DNA of 40,148 nt from Chlamydiota bacterium (GTDB taxonomy: Bacteria > Chlamydiota > Chlamydiia > Chlamydiales > Parachlamydiaceae). A program made the translations under genes and the position numbers. This document shows, in pieces, positions 14,810 through 24,254 of this stretch. Under the pieces are notes generated by a model that was not told the origin of the DNA, ran no database searches, and was given only the letters and a program-made list of their open reading frames with translations. How positions within the stretch are numbered: position 1 is the first letter of the stretch; each line of letters opens with the position of its first letter. The stretch covers positions 1 to 40,148 of the forward strand of contig JABDEO010000004.1 in the NCBI GenBank assembly GCA_013287015.1, in the 5' to 3' direction.

Positions 14810-16042
14810 ATGAACGAAGAACATCAAACAAAACAAAAGAGATTAAGATATTTAGTTGCAGCTTGCGCAGGAGTGATTTTTTTAGCTGCATCAGCCTTTA
14901 TCATCCGAGACTATTTGCATGAGACAGAAAATCAAAAGAGCTCCTACATATCAACTCCACACCTGCCTCTTGATGGAATTGATCCTAAAGAAATTTGGGT
15001 GGATCAGATGCGCTCTGAAAATGAAGTTGTACAAGGAAAGGTCGAATTCATTCAGGAAATGTTTCTTAAACGCATTCAAGAAGAAGGCGAACGAGAATAC
15101 TCGACGCAAAATGAAATCACAGCATTGCGTAGTGAGATTGATAAGTTGCGATCTGAACTAAAGAAAAATGAATCGCCAGAGGCTCCTATTCGTGAAAACT
15201 TGCGTGAGGAATTACGAAACGCTTCTGTCAATTATCAGCAGGGTGGATGGGACCCATTTGCAAATTCTCAGCCATCAATACCCCCACAAGAAGTATTCAT
15301 GCCTCTTACTTTAGTCTCATGTCCGGAACCGACAAATCTCCATCATATCAATCGCACCATTCCAGCTGGAACGACTATAAAAGCCATCCTATTATCCAGC
15401 GTGGATATGCCATGCGGTGTTAAGGGCAGTACTGATCCGCTTCCGGTAAAATTGCGCATCATTGCCGATGGCCGTTTGCCGCATGAGGTGCGCGCTCGTT
15501 TAAAAAGCGGCATCGTAACAGCTTGTGTTTATGGAGATTTATCAAGTGAACGCGTTTATTTCCGCCTTGAAAAATTGACTCAAGTCAGGGCCGATGGACA
15601 TTACATCGAAACACAAGTTGCAGGATATGTTTCAGGTGAAGACGGAAAATATGGCTTACGCGGAACCGTTGTAGATAAAAGCTCTCTCCTTATTGAGAAT
15701 GCTTTGATGAGTGGATTTTTATCTGGCGCAAGCAATTTTTTCGAAGCGGCTGCCATGTCTCGTCTCTATCCGGTTACAGGATTAAATGGATATCCTGCCG
15801 AAGATTGTCAAACAAGTTGGAAACAATCCGCTGGACAGCTGGCTATAGCGGGCGGATCTGAAGGCGTTACAAACGCTCTAGACGCATTAACAGACTATTT
15901 TATTAGGAGGGCTGAGCAGTTGCGCCCAGTGATCCAAATAACTCCAGGGCGGATAGTGGACATCACGTTTTCTGATTGCGCTGATCTGGGTGATTTGTAT
16001 ACGCACGAAAGGGTGCGGAACATGGGGAGAGCAGGGGCATGA
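14810..16042 (+). CDS. traB: TraB, envelope-spanning channel protein
   Basis: A 410-residue VirB10-type protein. It has one N-terminal membrane helix (about 16-35), a coiled coil (about 80-120, EREYSTQNEITALRSEIDKL) and a proline-rich linker with 'PSIPPQEVFMP'. The beta-barrel domain runs from 'RTIPAGTTIKAILLSSVDMP' (about 183-202) to 'GRIVDITF' near the end. A helical hairpin 'LIENALMSGFLSGASNFFEAA' would be the part inserted in the outer membrane. TraB links inner and outer membranes and passes energy to the outer pore. The gene overlaps the DsbA-like gene by four bases (ATGA). Confidence 0.85.
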   Translation: MNEEHQTKQKRLRYLVAACAGVIFLAASAFIIRDYLHETENQKSSYISTPHLPLDGIDPKEIWVDQMRSENEVVQGKVEFIQEMFLKRIQEEGEREYSTQNEITALRSEIDKLRSELKKNESPEAPIRENLREELRNASVNYQQGGWDPFANSQPSIPPQEVFMPLTLVSCPEPTNLHHINRTIPAGTTIKAILLSSVDMPCGVKGSTDPLPVKLRIIADGRLPHEVRARLKSGIVTACVYGDLSSERVYFRLEKLTQVRADGHYIETQVAGYVSGEDGKYGLRGTVVDKSSLLIENALMSGFLSGASNFFEAAAMSRLYPVTGLNGYPAEDCQTSWKQSAGQLAIAGGSEGVTNALDALTDYFIRRAEQLRPVIQITPGRIVDITFSDCADLGDLYTHERVRNMGRAGA

Positions 16043-16704
16043 AGATCACCAAGGCCTTGATATTGATAGGTGTTTGTGGAACAGCTGCAGCTCTCATTTT
16101 TCCCATTTTCAGCAAGCATGAACCTCAAAAAACAGTCCCCACACATAATCAAGAACCTGTGCAAATATCAAGAGAGCAGGTAGAAGAATTTCGTAAATTA
16201 GATTCAATCTATTGCATCAACTATGGTAGAAAGGACGCTCCCGTTAAAATTATTGAATTTTTTTCATTTCAGTGTCCCCACTGCGTCAGATTATTTAGAG
16301 AGGACTTTGGAAACATTAAAGAGGAACTGATTGATACAGGAAAGGTTCACTTTGAATTTCATCCGGTTCCACAGGATTTGCCTACAGTGCAGGCGATGAT
16401 CTGTTTTGAACAACTGGAGGAAAATGAAAAATGTTTATTTTTAGAGGTTATGTTTGAAGAAGCGACTCCATCGGATCCAGAACTCATGTCCACATTGATG
16501 ATGACGGCAATGAACGTGTTTAAAAAACCATTGGATAAGCTCAAGGATCATCAATTCTTACAAGATCATCATGTTTTTGAAGCGATCTATCCTTTTCTAA
16601 AACAGGAGAAAATCTTTGCGGTACCAACAGTAGAGATCAATGGTCGTTTGTTTTCAAAAGAGATTCCAACCTATCAATTCATTAAATCATTTATTGAGGA
16701 TTAA
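16039..16704 (+). CDS. DsbA-like thiol oxidoreductase of the tra operon
   Basis: A 221-residue protein with an N-terminal signal or anchor (4-24) and a thioredoxin domain of the DsbA/DsbG class. The redox site CPHC is at 79-82, after 'IEFFSFQ', and the cis-proline is in 'FAVPTVEING' (Pro196). CPHC is the oxidising DsbA-type site. Its periplasmic clients are probably the cysteine-rich TraU and TraN and TraV encoded downstream. F encodes a thioredoxin-like TrbB, and other F-like systems carry a DsbC gene between traB/V and traC, so the position fits. Confidence 0.85.
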   Translation: MKITKALILIGVCGTAAALIFPIFSKHEPQKTVPTHNQEPVQISREQVEEFRKLDSIYCINYGRKDAPVKIIEFFSFQCPHCVRLFREDFGNIKEELIDTGKVHFEFHPVPQDLPTVQAMICFEQLEENEKCLFLEVMFEEATPSDPELMSTLMMTAMNVFKKPLDKLKDHQFLQDHHVFEAIYPFLKQEKIFAVPTVEINGRLFSKEIPTYQFIKSFIED

Positions 16705-16711
16705 AAAAGAG

Positions 16712-17032
16712 ATGCGCCGTTTATTTTGTTTATTAGGTCTTTTTTTAACCTCTTGCAGCATGTACAAAAGAGACTTTGATTGTCCTCCCGGAGAGGGTGT
16801 TCCCTGCACGCCTGTGACGACATTGGAGAAAATGATTTTAGAATCCCCATGCGGTGAAGATTCATTTACAGGGTGCGTTCCTAAGTTGGTCAATATGTAT
16901 AGCTCCCCATCTTGCAAAAAGGCTTATTCAACCGATTCTGAGCCATTCCAAAGACGCATTTGGCTCGCTCCTAAGGATGGATGTTCCACGTATATTTATT
17001 TCCATAAGGAGATGTTATGCGAGGAGCAATAG
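16712..17032 (+). CDS. traV: TraV-like outer-membrane lipoprotein
   Basis: A 106-residue lipoprotein. The signal peptide MRRLFCLLGLFLTSC ends in a lipobox with the acylated Cys at 15. The mature protein has several cysteines and ends with 'FQRRIWLAPKDG', which matches the 'RIW.AP' motif of TraV. A longer frame begins upstream inside the previous gene, but the ATG at 16712 sits directly before the signal peptide with AAGAG next to it. TraV corresponds to VirB7 and anchors TraK in the outer membrane. Its end overlaps traC by 16 bases. Confidence 0.75.
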   Translation: MRRLFCLLGLFLTSCSMYKRDFDCPPGEGVPCTPVTTLEKMILESPCGEDSFTGCVPKLVNMYSSPSCKKAYSTDSEPFQRRIWLAPKDGCSTYIYFHKEMLCEEQ

Positions 17033-19473
17033 ATGCATTTAGCAAGACCGGACATCGGATCCTGCGTTTTTTTGGGGAAAACAGACCCTTTAATCCAGAA
17101 TATGGGAGCTTAACAGATCTTATAAGCGCAGATACAATGGCCAAGCTGCTGCCTTTTGAAAGTTTTAATGTAGGCCTTGGACTTTTTGTGAATCAGCATA
17201 GCGTTGGATTTGTCATTGAAGCCATGCCGGTAATTGGAGGAGATGAGCATTATCAAAAGCTTTTAAAAAGCATATTTGAAGACTTCTTTTACGAAAACGC
17301 TTCAGTGCAATTTTTACTGCTGGCCGATCATCGCATACGCCCTTTTCTAAGTTGGTGGTCAAAGGGAAATCGAGAAGGCATTTCCAATGAAATTTCCGCT
17401 CATCGTCAAAAGCACTTTGAAAAGGGGGGATTTGCAGCCCGAAATTTTAGATTTTTTATATCTTACAGCCTGCCATACAAAAGCGAATATGCTGAAGAAG
17501 CAAAGCTTTTAGGCGACATGCGGCAAAGAATGTTAAAACTTTTTCAAACCTTTACCCGTGCACACGGCATGGGTCCGCAGGCTTTTTTAGAAACCGCCGG
17601 ATGGATGTTGAATCCTAATCTAGATGCAGAATTAAAAAGACGCCGTCATAACATTTTAGATGATCTCTCCACTCAGCTTATGATGGGCGGCGAAACGAGG
17701 GTGGAGAAAGACGCTATTTATTTTGATGAGGAAGCGGCCTTTAAAAGCTTTTATATATCGGATATGCCTGACAATTGGTCGCCGATGGCGATGCAAAATC
17801 TGATTGGCGATCCAGCAAGAGACAATTACCGCTTGGACTTTCCATTTTTTTTACACTACGGAGTGCATTTTCCTAAGCAATCAAAGGCTGAAAATAACTT
17901 TAATGCACGTTCGCGATTGATTGAAAACCAAGGAAAGTCAGGCTACCTCATAAGAATGATTCCAGAATTGGCAGCCGAGATGAGGGAATGCGATAGCGTG
18001 CGCCGTGAACTTACTCAAGGCGCTAAATTCGTCTGGACACAATTTAGCTGTGGATTTTGGACTCAAAAAAATGGGCTTGCCGACGCAGAGCAAAGCTTGC
18101 GAAATCTATTCAAGGCCCATCAATTTGATCTGGTTGAAAATCGTTACACTCATTTTCCCCATCTGATATCAATTCTGCCTACAGCATGGGGAGAGATGGC
18201 GATGGAGTTGAAAAATATGAATGTTTTAAAAACCACACTCTCTACGGAATGTCAATTGTTTATCCCGATACAAGGAGAGTGGTCTGGAACGAATACGCCA
18301 GGGATGCTTTTTATTGGAAGACGCGGCCAAATGTTCAATTGGAATCCATTCGACAACAAAGCTGGAAATTACAACACCATCGTAGCAGGTCGAAGTGGAG
18401 GAGGTAAATCCGTTTTTATGCAGGACATGCTGGTCAATGGTTTACGCATGGGTGTGCAGATCTATATTTTGGATGTAGGACGCAGTTATAAAAAACTATG
18501 CGATTTAGTGGAAGGACAGGAGATCGAATTTTCAAAGAAATCAAATATATGTCTAAATCCATTCTCCAAACTCAAAATAGACGATCAAGAGGAGAAAGAG
18601 GTCGCATTTAGCATGTTAAAGTCCCTCATTGCATGCATGGCGTCGACAGGCAACGAAGAAAAGCATGAGGGATCTTTAATTGAGATTGCGATTCAAAAAG
18701 CATGGGAACAGAAGGGACGAAAAGCCACCATTACAGATGTCGCCGAAGCGCTTAAAGAAATTTCAGACGAAAAAGCCCGCATTTTAAGCATTATGCTGAC
18801 TCCTTATACGAAGAATGGGATGTATGCCAAATATTTCGAAGGAGAGAGCAATGTCGATTTCAAAAATCCGTTTGTTGTCATTGAATTAGAAGAACTGAAA
18901 GGAAAAAAAGATCTGCAAGCAGTGATTCTACAATTGTTTATCATGGATATCGCCAATCGCGCTTTTCTGGGAGATAGAAAAACGCCTTTCTATATATGCA
19001 TTGATGAAGCATGGGATCTGCTGCGCGCGCCTCAAACAGGTGAGTTTATCGAAACCCTTGCAAGGCGTTTACGTAAATATCGCGGGGCTCTCATTGTGGG
19101 AACGCAAAGAATTGAAGACTTTTTTACGACGCCTGGAGCGAAGGCCGCTTTTGAAAATTCGGATTGGATGTGCTTTTTATCCCAAAAACAAGGGACAACC
19201 CAGCAATTAGCCGACAGTGGAAAATTGCCGCGCAATCCAGGACTTCTCAAGGCCATAGAAAGCGTTGTGATGCAGCAAGGAAATTATAGTGAAATCGTCA
19301 TATGCGACGCCAACAACAACTATTCCATCGGAAGGTTAAAGCTGGATCCCTTTTCCAATCTATTGTACAGCACCCAGCCAGAAGATTACACGCGAATTAA
19401 GGAGCTTACTGAAAAAGGTTTTAGCGTCTCTCAAGCGATTAAGGAATTACTGAAAAAGGGGGCGGTGGCGTGA
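17017..19473 (+). CDS. traC: TraC, VirB4-type secretion ATPase
   Basis: An 818-residue cytosolic ATPase that drives pilus assembly. The N-terminal half carries the TraC/VirB4 domain ('PFESFNVGLGLFVNQHSVGF', 48-67; 'FLLADHRIRPFLSWW'). The C-terminal half is a RecA-like domain with Walker A 'AGRSGGGKS' (457-465), Walker B 'FYICIDEAWDLL' (about 657-668) and 'RRLRKYRGALIVGTQ'. AAGGAG precedes the ATG by five bases, the best ribosome site of the operon. Length fits F TraC (about 800-875). All catalytic motifs look intact. The stop overlaps the GTG of the next gene. Confidence 0.92.
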   Translation: MRGAIDAFSKTGHRILRFFGENRPFNPEYGSLTDLISADTMAKLLPFESFNVGLGLFVNQHSVGFVIEAMPVIGGDEHYQKLLKSIFEDFFYENASVQFLLLADHRIRPFLSWWSKGNREGISNEISAHRQKHFEKGGFAARNFRFFISYSLPYKSEYAEEAKLLGDMRQRMLKLFQTFTRAHGMGPQAFLETAGWMLNPNLDAELKRRRHNILDDLSTQLMMGGETRVEKDAIYFDEEAAFKSFYISDMPDNWSPMAMQNLIGDPARDNYRLDFPFFLHYGVHFPKQSKAENNFNARSRLIENQGKSGYLIRMIPELAAEMRECDSVRRELTQGAKFVWTQFSCGFWTQKNGLADAEQSLRNLFKAHQFDLVENRYTHFPHLISILPTAWGEMAMELKNMNVLKTTLSTECQLFIPIQGEWSGTNTPGMLFIGRRGQMFNWNPFDNKAGNYNTIVAGRSGGGKSVFMQDMLVNGLRMGVQIYILDVGRSYKKLCDLVEGQEIEFSKKSNICLNPFSKLKIDDQEEKEVAFSMLKSLIACMASTGNEEKHEGSLIEIAIQKAWEQKGRKATITDVAEALKEISDEKARILSIMLTPYTKNGMYAKYFEGESNVDFKNPFVVIELEELKGKKDLQAVILQLFIMDIANRAFLGDRKTPFYICIDEAWDLLRAPQTGEFIETLARRLRKYRGALIVGTQRIEDFFTTPGAKAAFENSDWMCFLSQKQGTTQQLADSGKLPRNPGLLKAIESVVMQQGNYSEIVICDANNNYSIGRLKLDPFSNLLYSTQPEDYTRIKELTEKGFSVSQAIKELLKKGAVA

Positions 19474-19898
19474 AAGTCATTCAGGCGATTATTTTTTGTT
19501 CGATTGCATTATGTATAATCTTTCTTATTTGTGGGTATGGCATTCGCTATAATTCCAGTCAAAGCCTTCCTCAAAAACTGTATTTAGCTGTTCCAGCGAT
19601 TTCGCCAAAAATAGGACAAATCGTGACATTTTGCCTTCCTGCAAGCCAGGTCACTTTTGCCAAACTCATGATGGGATTGCCAGGGGACTTCATTGAAGTT
19701 AAAAATCAGAAAATTTACATAAATGGTTCTGAAAAAGGAGCCATTGTAGATGCGTTTACACCTATAGAGAGTGGCATCATCCCGGACGGGTTCTGTTTTG
19801 TACTTGGAATGCATCCTGAAAGTTTTGATTCACGCTATGCAGAATTCGGACTTGTTCCTCAAGACTCTATAAAAGAACAACTATGGCCTATTTTTTGA
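19470..19898 (+). CDS. TraF-type S26 signal peptidase
   Basis: A 142-residue protein with one N-terminal membrane helix (4-24) and an S26 peptidase domain like plasmid RP4 TraF. The nucleophile Ser32 is in 'QSLPQKLY', the general base Lys65 in 'FAKLMMGLPGD', and 'DSRYAEFGLVP' (120-130) matches the family's 'DSRYFGPV'. RP4 TraF matures the pilin, so the likely substrate here is the pilin-like protein encoded at the head of the operon. The start is GTG, coupled to traC. This is not the F-plasmid TraF, which is encoded later. F itself lacks such a gene at this place, while some other F-like systems have it. Confidence 0.8.
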   Translation: MKVIQAIIFCSIALCIIFLICGYGIRYNSSQSLPQKLYLAVPAISPKIGQIVTFCLPASQVTFAKLMMGLPGDFIEVKNQKIYINGSEKGAIVDAFTPIESGIIPDGFCFVLGMHPESFDSRYAEFGLVPQDSIKEQLWPIF

Positions 19899-20467
19899 CT
19901 TTGCTGCTGTTTTGCTCGGCAAATTTAAGCGCAAAAGACTTTGGGGTATTTGGAGCGACTTTTGTCATTCAAGAGGAGGATTTAATTGTGGTTTTACAGG
20001 AACGCTTAGCAAAAGCAAAGCTCGAAGAAAAACAGATTTTAGAATTGCAGGACGCATTCATTGAGTCTGTTAAAAATCCTAAGGGAAAGAAGTTGCCAAA
20101 GGCAATCTATCCACGCATCTTTGAATTCGATCCAACGCTTTGCATGCAAGAGGATATCAAAGATCAAGATGGCAAAATAATCGTTTCAAAGGGGATGCAA
20201 TTTAATCCCTTGAATTCAATTGTGTTGCGCAATGGCTTGCTATTTTTTGACGGCAACGACAAAAAGCAGTTGGCATGGGCAAAACAATTACAGGGCCTCT
20301 GGGTTTTGACTGCAGGAAATCCATTAGAAGTGGAAAGCAGAGAAAATCGACCTGTATATTTTGATCAAGCGGGATATTTAACAAGCAAACTTAAAATCGA
20401 ATCATTACCGGCAAGAGTCACGCAAAAAGGGTTAAAGCTGAAGATCGAGGAAATTCCATGCTTTTAA
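19883..20467 (+). CDS. traW: TraW, pilus assembly protein
   Basis: A 194-residue exported protein with signal peptide 1-17 (cleavage after LSA). The TraW signature 'KDFGVFGATFVIQEEDLI' (18-35) is followed by 'DQDGKIIVSKGMQFNPL', 'LLFFDGNDKKQLAWAKQL' and 'GNPLEVESRENRPVYFDQAG'. TraW acts in the periplasm with TraU and TrbC in pilus assembly. Its start overlaps the S26 peptidase gene by 16 bases and its end overlaps trbC by 10. Confidence 0.88.
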   Translation: MAYFLTLLLFCSANLSAKDFGVFGATFVIQEEDLIVVLQERLAKAKLEEKQILELQDAFIESVKNPKGKKLPKAIYPRIFEFDPTLCMQEDIKDQDGKIIVSKGMQFNPLNSIVLRNGLLFFDGNDKKQLAWAKQLQGLWVLTAGNPLEVESRENRPVYFDQAGYLTSKLKIESLPARVTQKGLKLKIEEIPCF

Positions 20468-20973
20468 TGTGCCTTTTTCCATTACTGGTTACTTCACTTG
20501 CCCTTGCTGAAAATCAAAAGGACTTGTTAAAGGAAGCGTTGGCAAATGTGAAACCCTCGACTAATCAAGAGAAGCAAGATTTGGAAAAAGGCAAATGTGG
20601 GAATGCATTATCTGTAAAGGCGGATCAACAAATAACCTTATATGTATTTGTCAGTTTTAGTTTGCCTGAGGAGACATGGTTAACGCTTTCAAAAGAAGTG
20701 GAGAAGGTGGGCGGCGTATTAGTTTTGCGCGGATTGCCGGAAAATAGCTTTAATCGTCTCGCAGTAAAAATGCACGCTTTGCGAAAACAAGGCGTTCATG
20801 TCGCAGTGCAGATAGATCCACGACTCTTTACTAAGTTTGGCGTAGAAAAAGTCCCCTGTTTTGTGACTGTAGATGAAGAAAAGTTTGACAAGTTGAGCGG
20901 AAATGTATCTTTGGCATTCGCCTTGCGGAAGATGGAAACAAAAAGCTCTCAAACATTGAGAAAACTCCTATGA
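20458..20973 (+). CDS. trbC: TrbC, F-type pilus assembly protein
   Basis: A 171-residue exported protein with a short signal peptide (MLLMCLFPLLVTSLALA). The core 'LYVFVSFSLPEETWLTLSKEV' (61-81) and 'GGVLVLRGLPENSF' (about 85-98), then 'VAVQIDPRLFTKFGVEKVPCFV', are the usual TrbC (F-type) motifs in a thioredoxin-like fold. In F and some relatives TrbC works with TraW. The order here is W-trbC-U, while F has W-U-trbC. GAGG lies 7 bases upstream of the chosen ATG. Confidence 0.85.
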   Translation: MLLMCLFPLLVTSLALAENQKDLLKEALANVKPSTNQEKQDLEKGKCGNALSVKADQQITLYVFVSFSLPEETWLTLSKEVEKVGGVLVLRGLPENSFNRLAVKMHALRKQGVHVAVQIDPRLFTKFGVEKVPCFVTVDEEKFDKLSGNVSLAFALRKMETKSSQTLRKLL

Positions 20974-21947
20974 AATGCCTTTTCATTTTTCTTTTTATTT
21001 CGATGCGAGTTTATGGGGAAATGGTCAACCCAATTACAGATGTATGCTGGGAGTGTATTTTTCCAATTACATTGGGAGGAATAAATGTAACGCCCAGCAT
21101 TCAAGATTTTTCAAGTTATAATACCCCAATTTGCCTCTGCGCTGGAACGCCGCCTAAAATCGGCATACCGATTACTTTTTGGGAACCTGCGCGCATGGTG
21201 GATGTGACGCGACAAGCCTATAAACTTGTTGGTCTTGGCGGCATTAAACTAGGAACGGCAAACTTAAAAAATCGCGGCAGCGTAAGCTCTATCGCCGAAA
21301 CACCTGCTCAAACAAGCTTTCATCATGTGCATTATTACGTTTATCCTATTTTAAGTTTGCTTGGCATTCTCACAGATTTTCAATGTGTAGAAACCGGAGA
21401 ATTGGATGTCGCTTATATGTCGGAATTTGACCCGTTATGGAGTGATGATAATTTGATGAATATTTTTAATCCTGAAGCGCATGCGTTCTCTAATCCTCTT
21501 GCACAGCTTGCTTGCATCGCAGATTGCGCCAAGGCCTCCCTAAATAAGCCGACTGATGAGCTGTTTTGGTGCGCTGGTTGTCAAGGATCTCTTTATCCCT
21601 TTGGAGGCAATATTGCGCATCATACAGGGCATTTGCAAGCAAGTTCCTTAATTGTACATCGTTGTTTGGCCCGACTGCACCGCATGGGAGTCGTTAAAGG
21701 GTATAATGATAGCGATTTTTGCGAAGCGCGCATTATGCCGGTTATTAAAAAGAGCCTTTATAAGACGCAAATTGTTAGGCCAATCCCACAAACCAGCGGG
21801 GAGTGTCAAGCGCTGGGAAAAAGCGATCAACTATGGGGGATAGGGAAAACCTATCCAGTTGGCGGAGAGGATGATTTCGTTTATTTAATTTGGGTGAAAA
21901 AACAATGTTGTTTGGACGCAGTGCGCACTACGCTTTTGTCCTATTAG
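20970..21947 (+). CDS. traU: TraU, mating-pair/DNA transfer protein
   Basis: A 325-residue periplasmic protein with signal peptide 1-16 and many cysteines. 'NPITDVCWECIFPITLGG' (18-35) is the classical TraU start. 'CLCAGTPPKIGIPITFWEPARM' and 'GELDVAYMSEFDPLWSDD' are other family landmarks. TraU is needed for DNA transfer. Its disulfides are a likely client of the DsbA-like protein in the same operon. The end overlaps traN by 43 bases. Confidence 0.92.
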   Translation: MKCLFIFLFISMRVYGEMVNPITDVCWECIFPITLGGINVTPSIQDFSSYNTPICLCAGTPPKIGIPITFWEPARMVDVTRQAYKLVGLGGIKLGTANLKNRGSVSSIAETPAQTSFHHVHYYVYPILSLLGILTDFQCVETGELDVAYMSEFDPLWSDDNLMNIFNPEAHAFSNPLAQLACIADCAKASLNKPTDELFWCAGCQGSLYPFGGNIAHHTGHLQASSLIVHRCLARLHRMGVVKGYNDSDFCEARIMPVIKKSLYKTQIVRPIPQTSGECQALGKSDQLWGIGKTYPVGGEDDFVYLIWVKKQCCLDAVRTTLLSY

Positions 21948-23521
21948 CAATGACGGCGATTGCTGCTAATGAAAACCTTGACCATTATCGGAAACAAGGA
22001 AAATCATTGGGATGGTCATCGCAACGCTCAGAGCTATCAAAAGAGGAACAAGAGGCAATTACTCCAAGAGACCTTCGTGGTCAAACATTTGATGGAGAAC
22101 AAGCGCGCAAACAACTCGATAGCACGATGCATCAGGAGGTCAAAAATCTTCCATCTCAAGATCTTGATCCGAATATTCTTTCCGTGGTGGAAAATGTCGA
22201 ACATTCAATGAAAAATCAGAAAGGGATCGATAAACCTGAGGCTGAAATACAAGAAACAATTGAAAAATGCCTCATAGAGAACGAAATAGTTTCAGTGACT
22301 GTTAACCATAATTTGGCTGTTGAAGTTATTCATACGCCAAGAGTTTTTGCAAAATATAAAGTTTGCAAAGGTCATCGCAGTGAAATAAAGTGTGACGGTT
22401 TATTTGAACCTATTGAAATCTACATATCAAAGAAACGAGAATTTTCATTAGATCCTACTATAAAAACATATGATGTAACATTTAAGGAAAGGGGGACTAA
22501 ACATCACGATTTGATAATCAGCTGTTGGACACACTTAGATGATGCCCATACTTGTGAATCCTCTCTAGAATATGAAAGAGAAATCTCCGCCGAAAGCTGG
22601 GCGGAAATTGATGTTTGGGAAACGCCGGAAGATTTATTAGACAGTCTCAATTGTACATTAATTAATACGACATTTGGACTTCCCGAAACACGCATCATTG
22701 AAGGGCATGAAGTGAAACGCCCACACTGGAATAAATTTCTTCACCTGCAATGCATCAATCCTCTCCAAAATGAATGTCATTTTCTTAAAGAAAAAAACTG
22801 CATTTTTTCATCTGAAAGTTGCATAAAACAGATTGGATCTCAGTGTTTGATCTGGGAAAAGCTTTTTAAATGCCGCACACGCCAAGGCGACATAGCCATG
22901 GAGCCTAAAGACACTTATGGAGTGGATCCCAAACTATGGTCAACTGAGTATAAACCTAATCAATCGTTTCCTGATGTAGCGACAAAACTGGCGGTATTTG
23001 ACGAGATGAAAAAGGAGCTTCAGAAGGCCAACGCGACAAGCGGTCAGAGCGTTCGTCTTTTTACAGGATCTGAACAGCGATGCAGCAAGAGTCTCGCTGA
23101 AAATATCATGTATGATTGTTGCTTTGACATGGATGGCTTCACTACGCAAGTCAAGTTAAGTAAATGCACCGCCGACGAGATTGCGTTAGCTGAAAGTCGT
23201 CAAAAAGGTTTGTGTCATTATTTGGGAAAGAAAAAAGAAAAATTTCTAAATCTTTGGGTGAGTAGAACAGAACATATTTTTTGCGTATTTCCGAGTAAAC
23301 TTTCTCGCGTGTTTCAAGAGGAGGCTCGCAAGCAACTGAATATCGCATGGGGAGACGTTCATAATCCGAATTGTCGAGGATTGACTCAAGATGAGATAAA
23401 AAGGTTGGACTTCTCCAAACTTAATCTTTTAGAAGCCTTTGAAGCGCCTAAGAACATTGACAGTGAAGAGAAAGTTAAAAAGATCGAAGAACGTTTAAAA
23501 CAACGCATCGAGGCTTTGTGA
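21905..23521 (+). CDS. traN: TraN, mating-pair stabilisation protein
   Basis: A 538-residue cysteine-rich exported protein. The signal peptide begins at MLFGRSAHYAFVLLAMTAIA, so the ATG at 21905 is chosen over a TTG 15 bases earlier. Cysteine clusters in the middle (CTLINTTFGL, 'CINPLQNECHFLKEKNC', 'CIKQIGSQC') and near the end ('YDCCFDMDGF', 'CTADEIALAESRQKGLCHYLGKK') follow the TraN pattern. 'HYLGKKKEKFL...FCVFPSKLSRVFQEEARKQL' is the conserved TraN end. TraN sits in the outer membrane and tightens contact with the recipient. The poorly conserved first 250 residues would be the recipient-specific part. Confidence 0.88.
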   Translation: MLFGRSAHYAFVLLAMTAIAANENLDHYRKQGKSLGWSSQRSELSKEEQEAITPRDLRGQTFDGEQARKQLDSTMHQEVKNLPSQDLDPNILSVVENVEHSMKNQKGIDKPEAEIQETIEKCLIENEIVSVTVNHNLAVEVIHTPRVFAKYKVCKGHRSEIKCDGLFEPIEIYISKKREFSLDPTIKTYDVTFKERGTKHHDLIISCWTHLDDAHTCESSLEYEREISAESWAEIDVWETPEDLLDSLNCTLINTTFGLPETRIIEGHEVKRPHWNKFLHLQCINPLQNECHFLKEKNCIFSSESCIKQIGSQCLIWEKLFKCRTRQGDIAMEPKDTYGVDPKLWSTEYKPNQSFPDVATKLAVFDEMKKELQKANATSGQSVRLFTGSEQRCSKSLAENIMYDCCFDMDGFTTQVKLSKCTADEIALAESRQKGLCHYLGKKKEKFLNLWVSRTEHIFCVFPSKLSRVFQEEARKQLNIAWGDVHNPNCRGLTQDEIKRLDFSKLNLLEAFEAPKNIDSEEKVKKIEERLKQRIEAL

Positions 23522-24252
23522 AGCAGTCCATAATCGTTCTCTGTTTAATGTTTGGCTTTGTAAACGCCAGCGAAAAGGAACAAACAGCTTGGCAAAAACG
23601 ACATGCTGAAGGGTGGGCTTGGTATCATAATTTTGAAAAACCTGAAGAGCCAGATGAGGCAAGCGCCGAACCTAAAGATCCGATTGTTATTCTAAATATT
23701 GCCAAGGAGGAGCTGGAACGAACTTTAGCAAAAGCGATGCTAGAGCCAACTAAGGAAAATGTATTAGCCTATATGGTATTGCAAAACAAATGGGTGAATC
23801 AATCTAAAGACTTCTCTCACTTATGGCAACAAAATATTCTGGAACACCCGGAAGTTTACTCTTTGATGCCTACAACCCAATATGGCGTCCAAGTAAGAAA
23901 AAATGTCGATTCTGCGGCTCGGAATAAGCTGATTAAAAAGCTTTCAAAAAGCAGTATGTTGCTTTTCTTTTACGAAGGAGAAAATGCTTTTTCACAGGCC
24001 TTTTCAAGAGTTGTAAGAGAGTTTTCCAAACAACACAACTGGATGGTCAAACCAGTTTCAATTGATGGCGTGATTGCGAAAGATTTTCCAAGATCAATAA
24101 GGGATGCAAGCATTGCCGAGGAAATGCAAGTGAAAACCTTTCCTGCGCTTTTTCTTATGGATGTCAGAACTCTAACAGCGATACCGCTTGCTTTTGGAAT
24201 GGCTACGATTAGTCAGATTGAAGAAAACATCGTCATGCAATTTGAGGAATAG
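23518..24252 (+). CDS. traF: TraF (F-type), thioredoxin-fold pilus assembly protein
   Basis: A 244-residue exported protein starting at a GTG that overlaps the traN stop. After a signal peptide (to about 17) comes 'HAEGWAWYHNFEKPEE', close to the 'GW.WY' start of F-type TraF. The C-terminal thioredoxin-like domain has 'MLLFFYEGENAFSQAFSRVV', 'MVKPVSIDG' and 'TFPALFLMD'. As in F TraF, the CxxC redox site is absent, so it is a structural assembly factor rather than an oxidoreductase. It acts with TraH and TraW in pilus extension. Confidence 0.88.
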   Translation: MKQSIIVLCLMFGFVNASEKEQTAWQKRHAEGWAWYHNFEKPEEPDEASAEPKDPIVILNIAKEELERTLAKAMLEPTKENVLAYMVLQNKWVNQSKDFSHLWQQNILEHPEVYSLMPTTQYGVQVRKNVDSAARNKLIKKLSKSSMLLFFYEGENAFSQAFSRVVREFSKQHNWMVKPVSIDGVIAKDFPRSIRDASIAEEMQVKTFPALFLMDVRTLTAIPLAFGMATISQIEENIVMQFEE

Positions 24253-24254
24253 TC

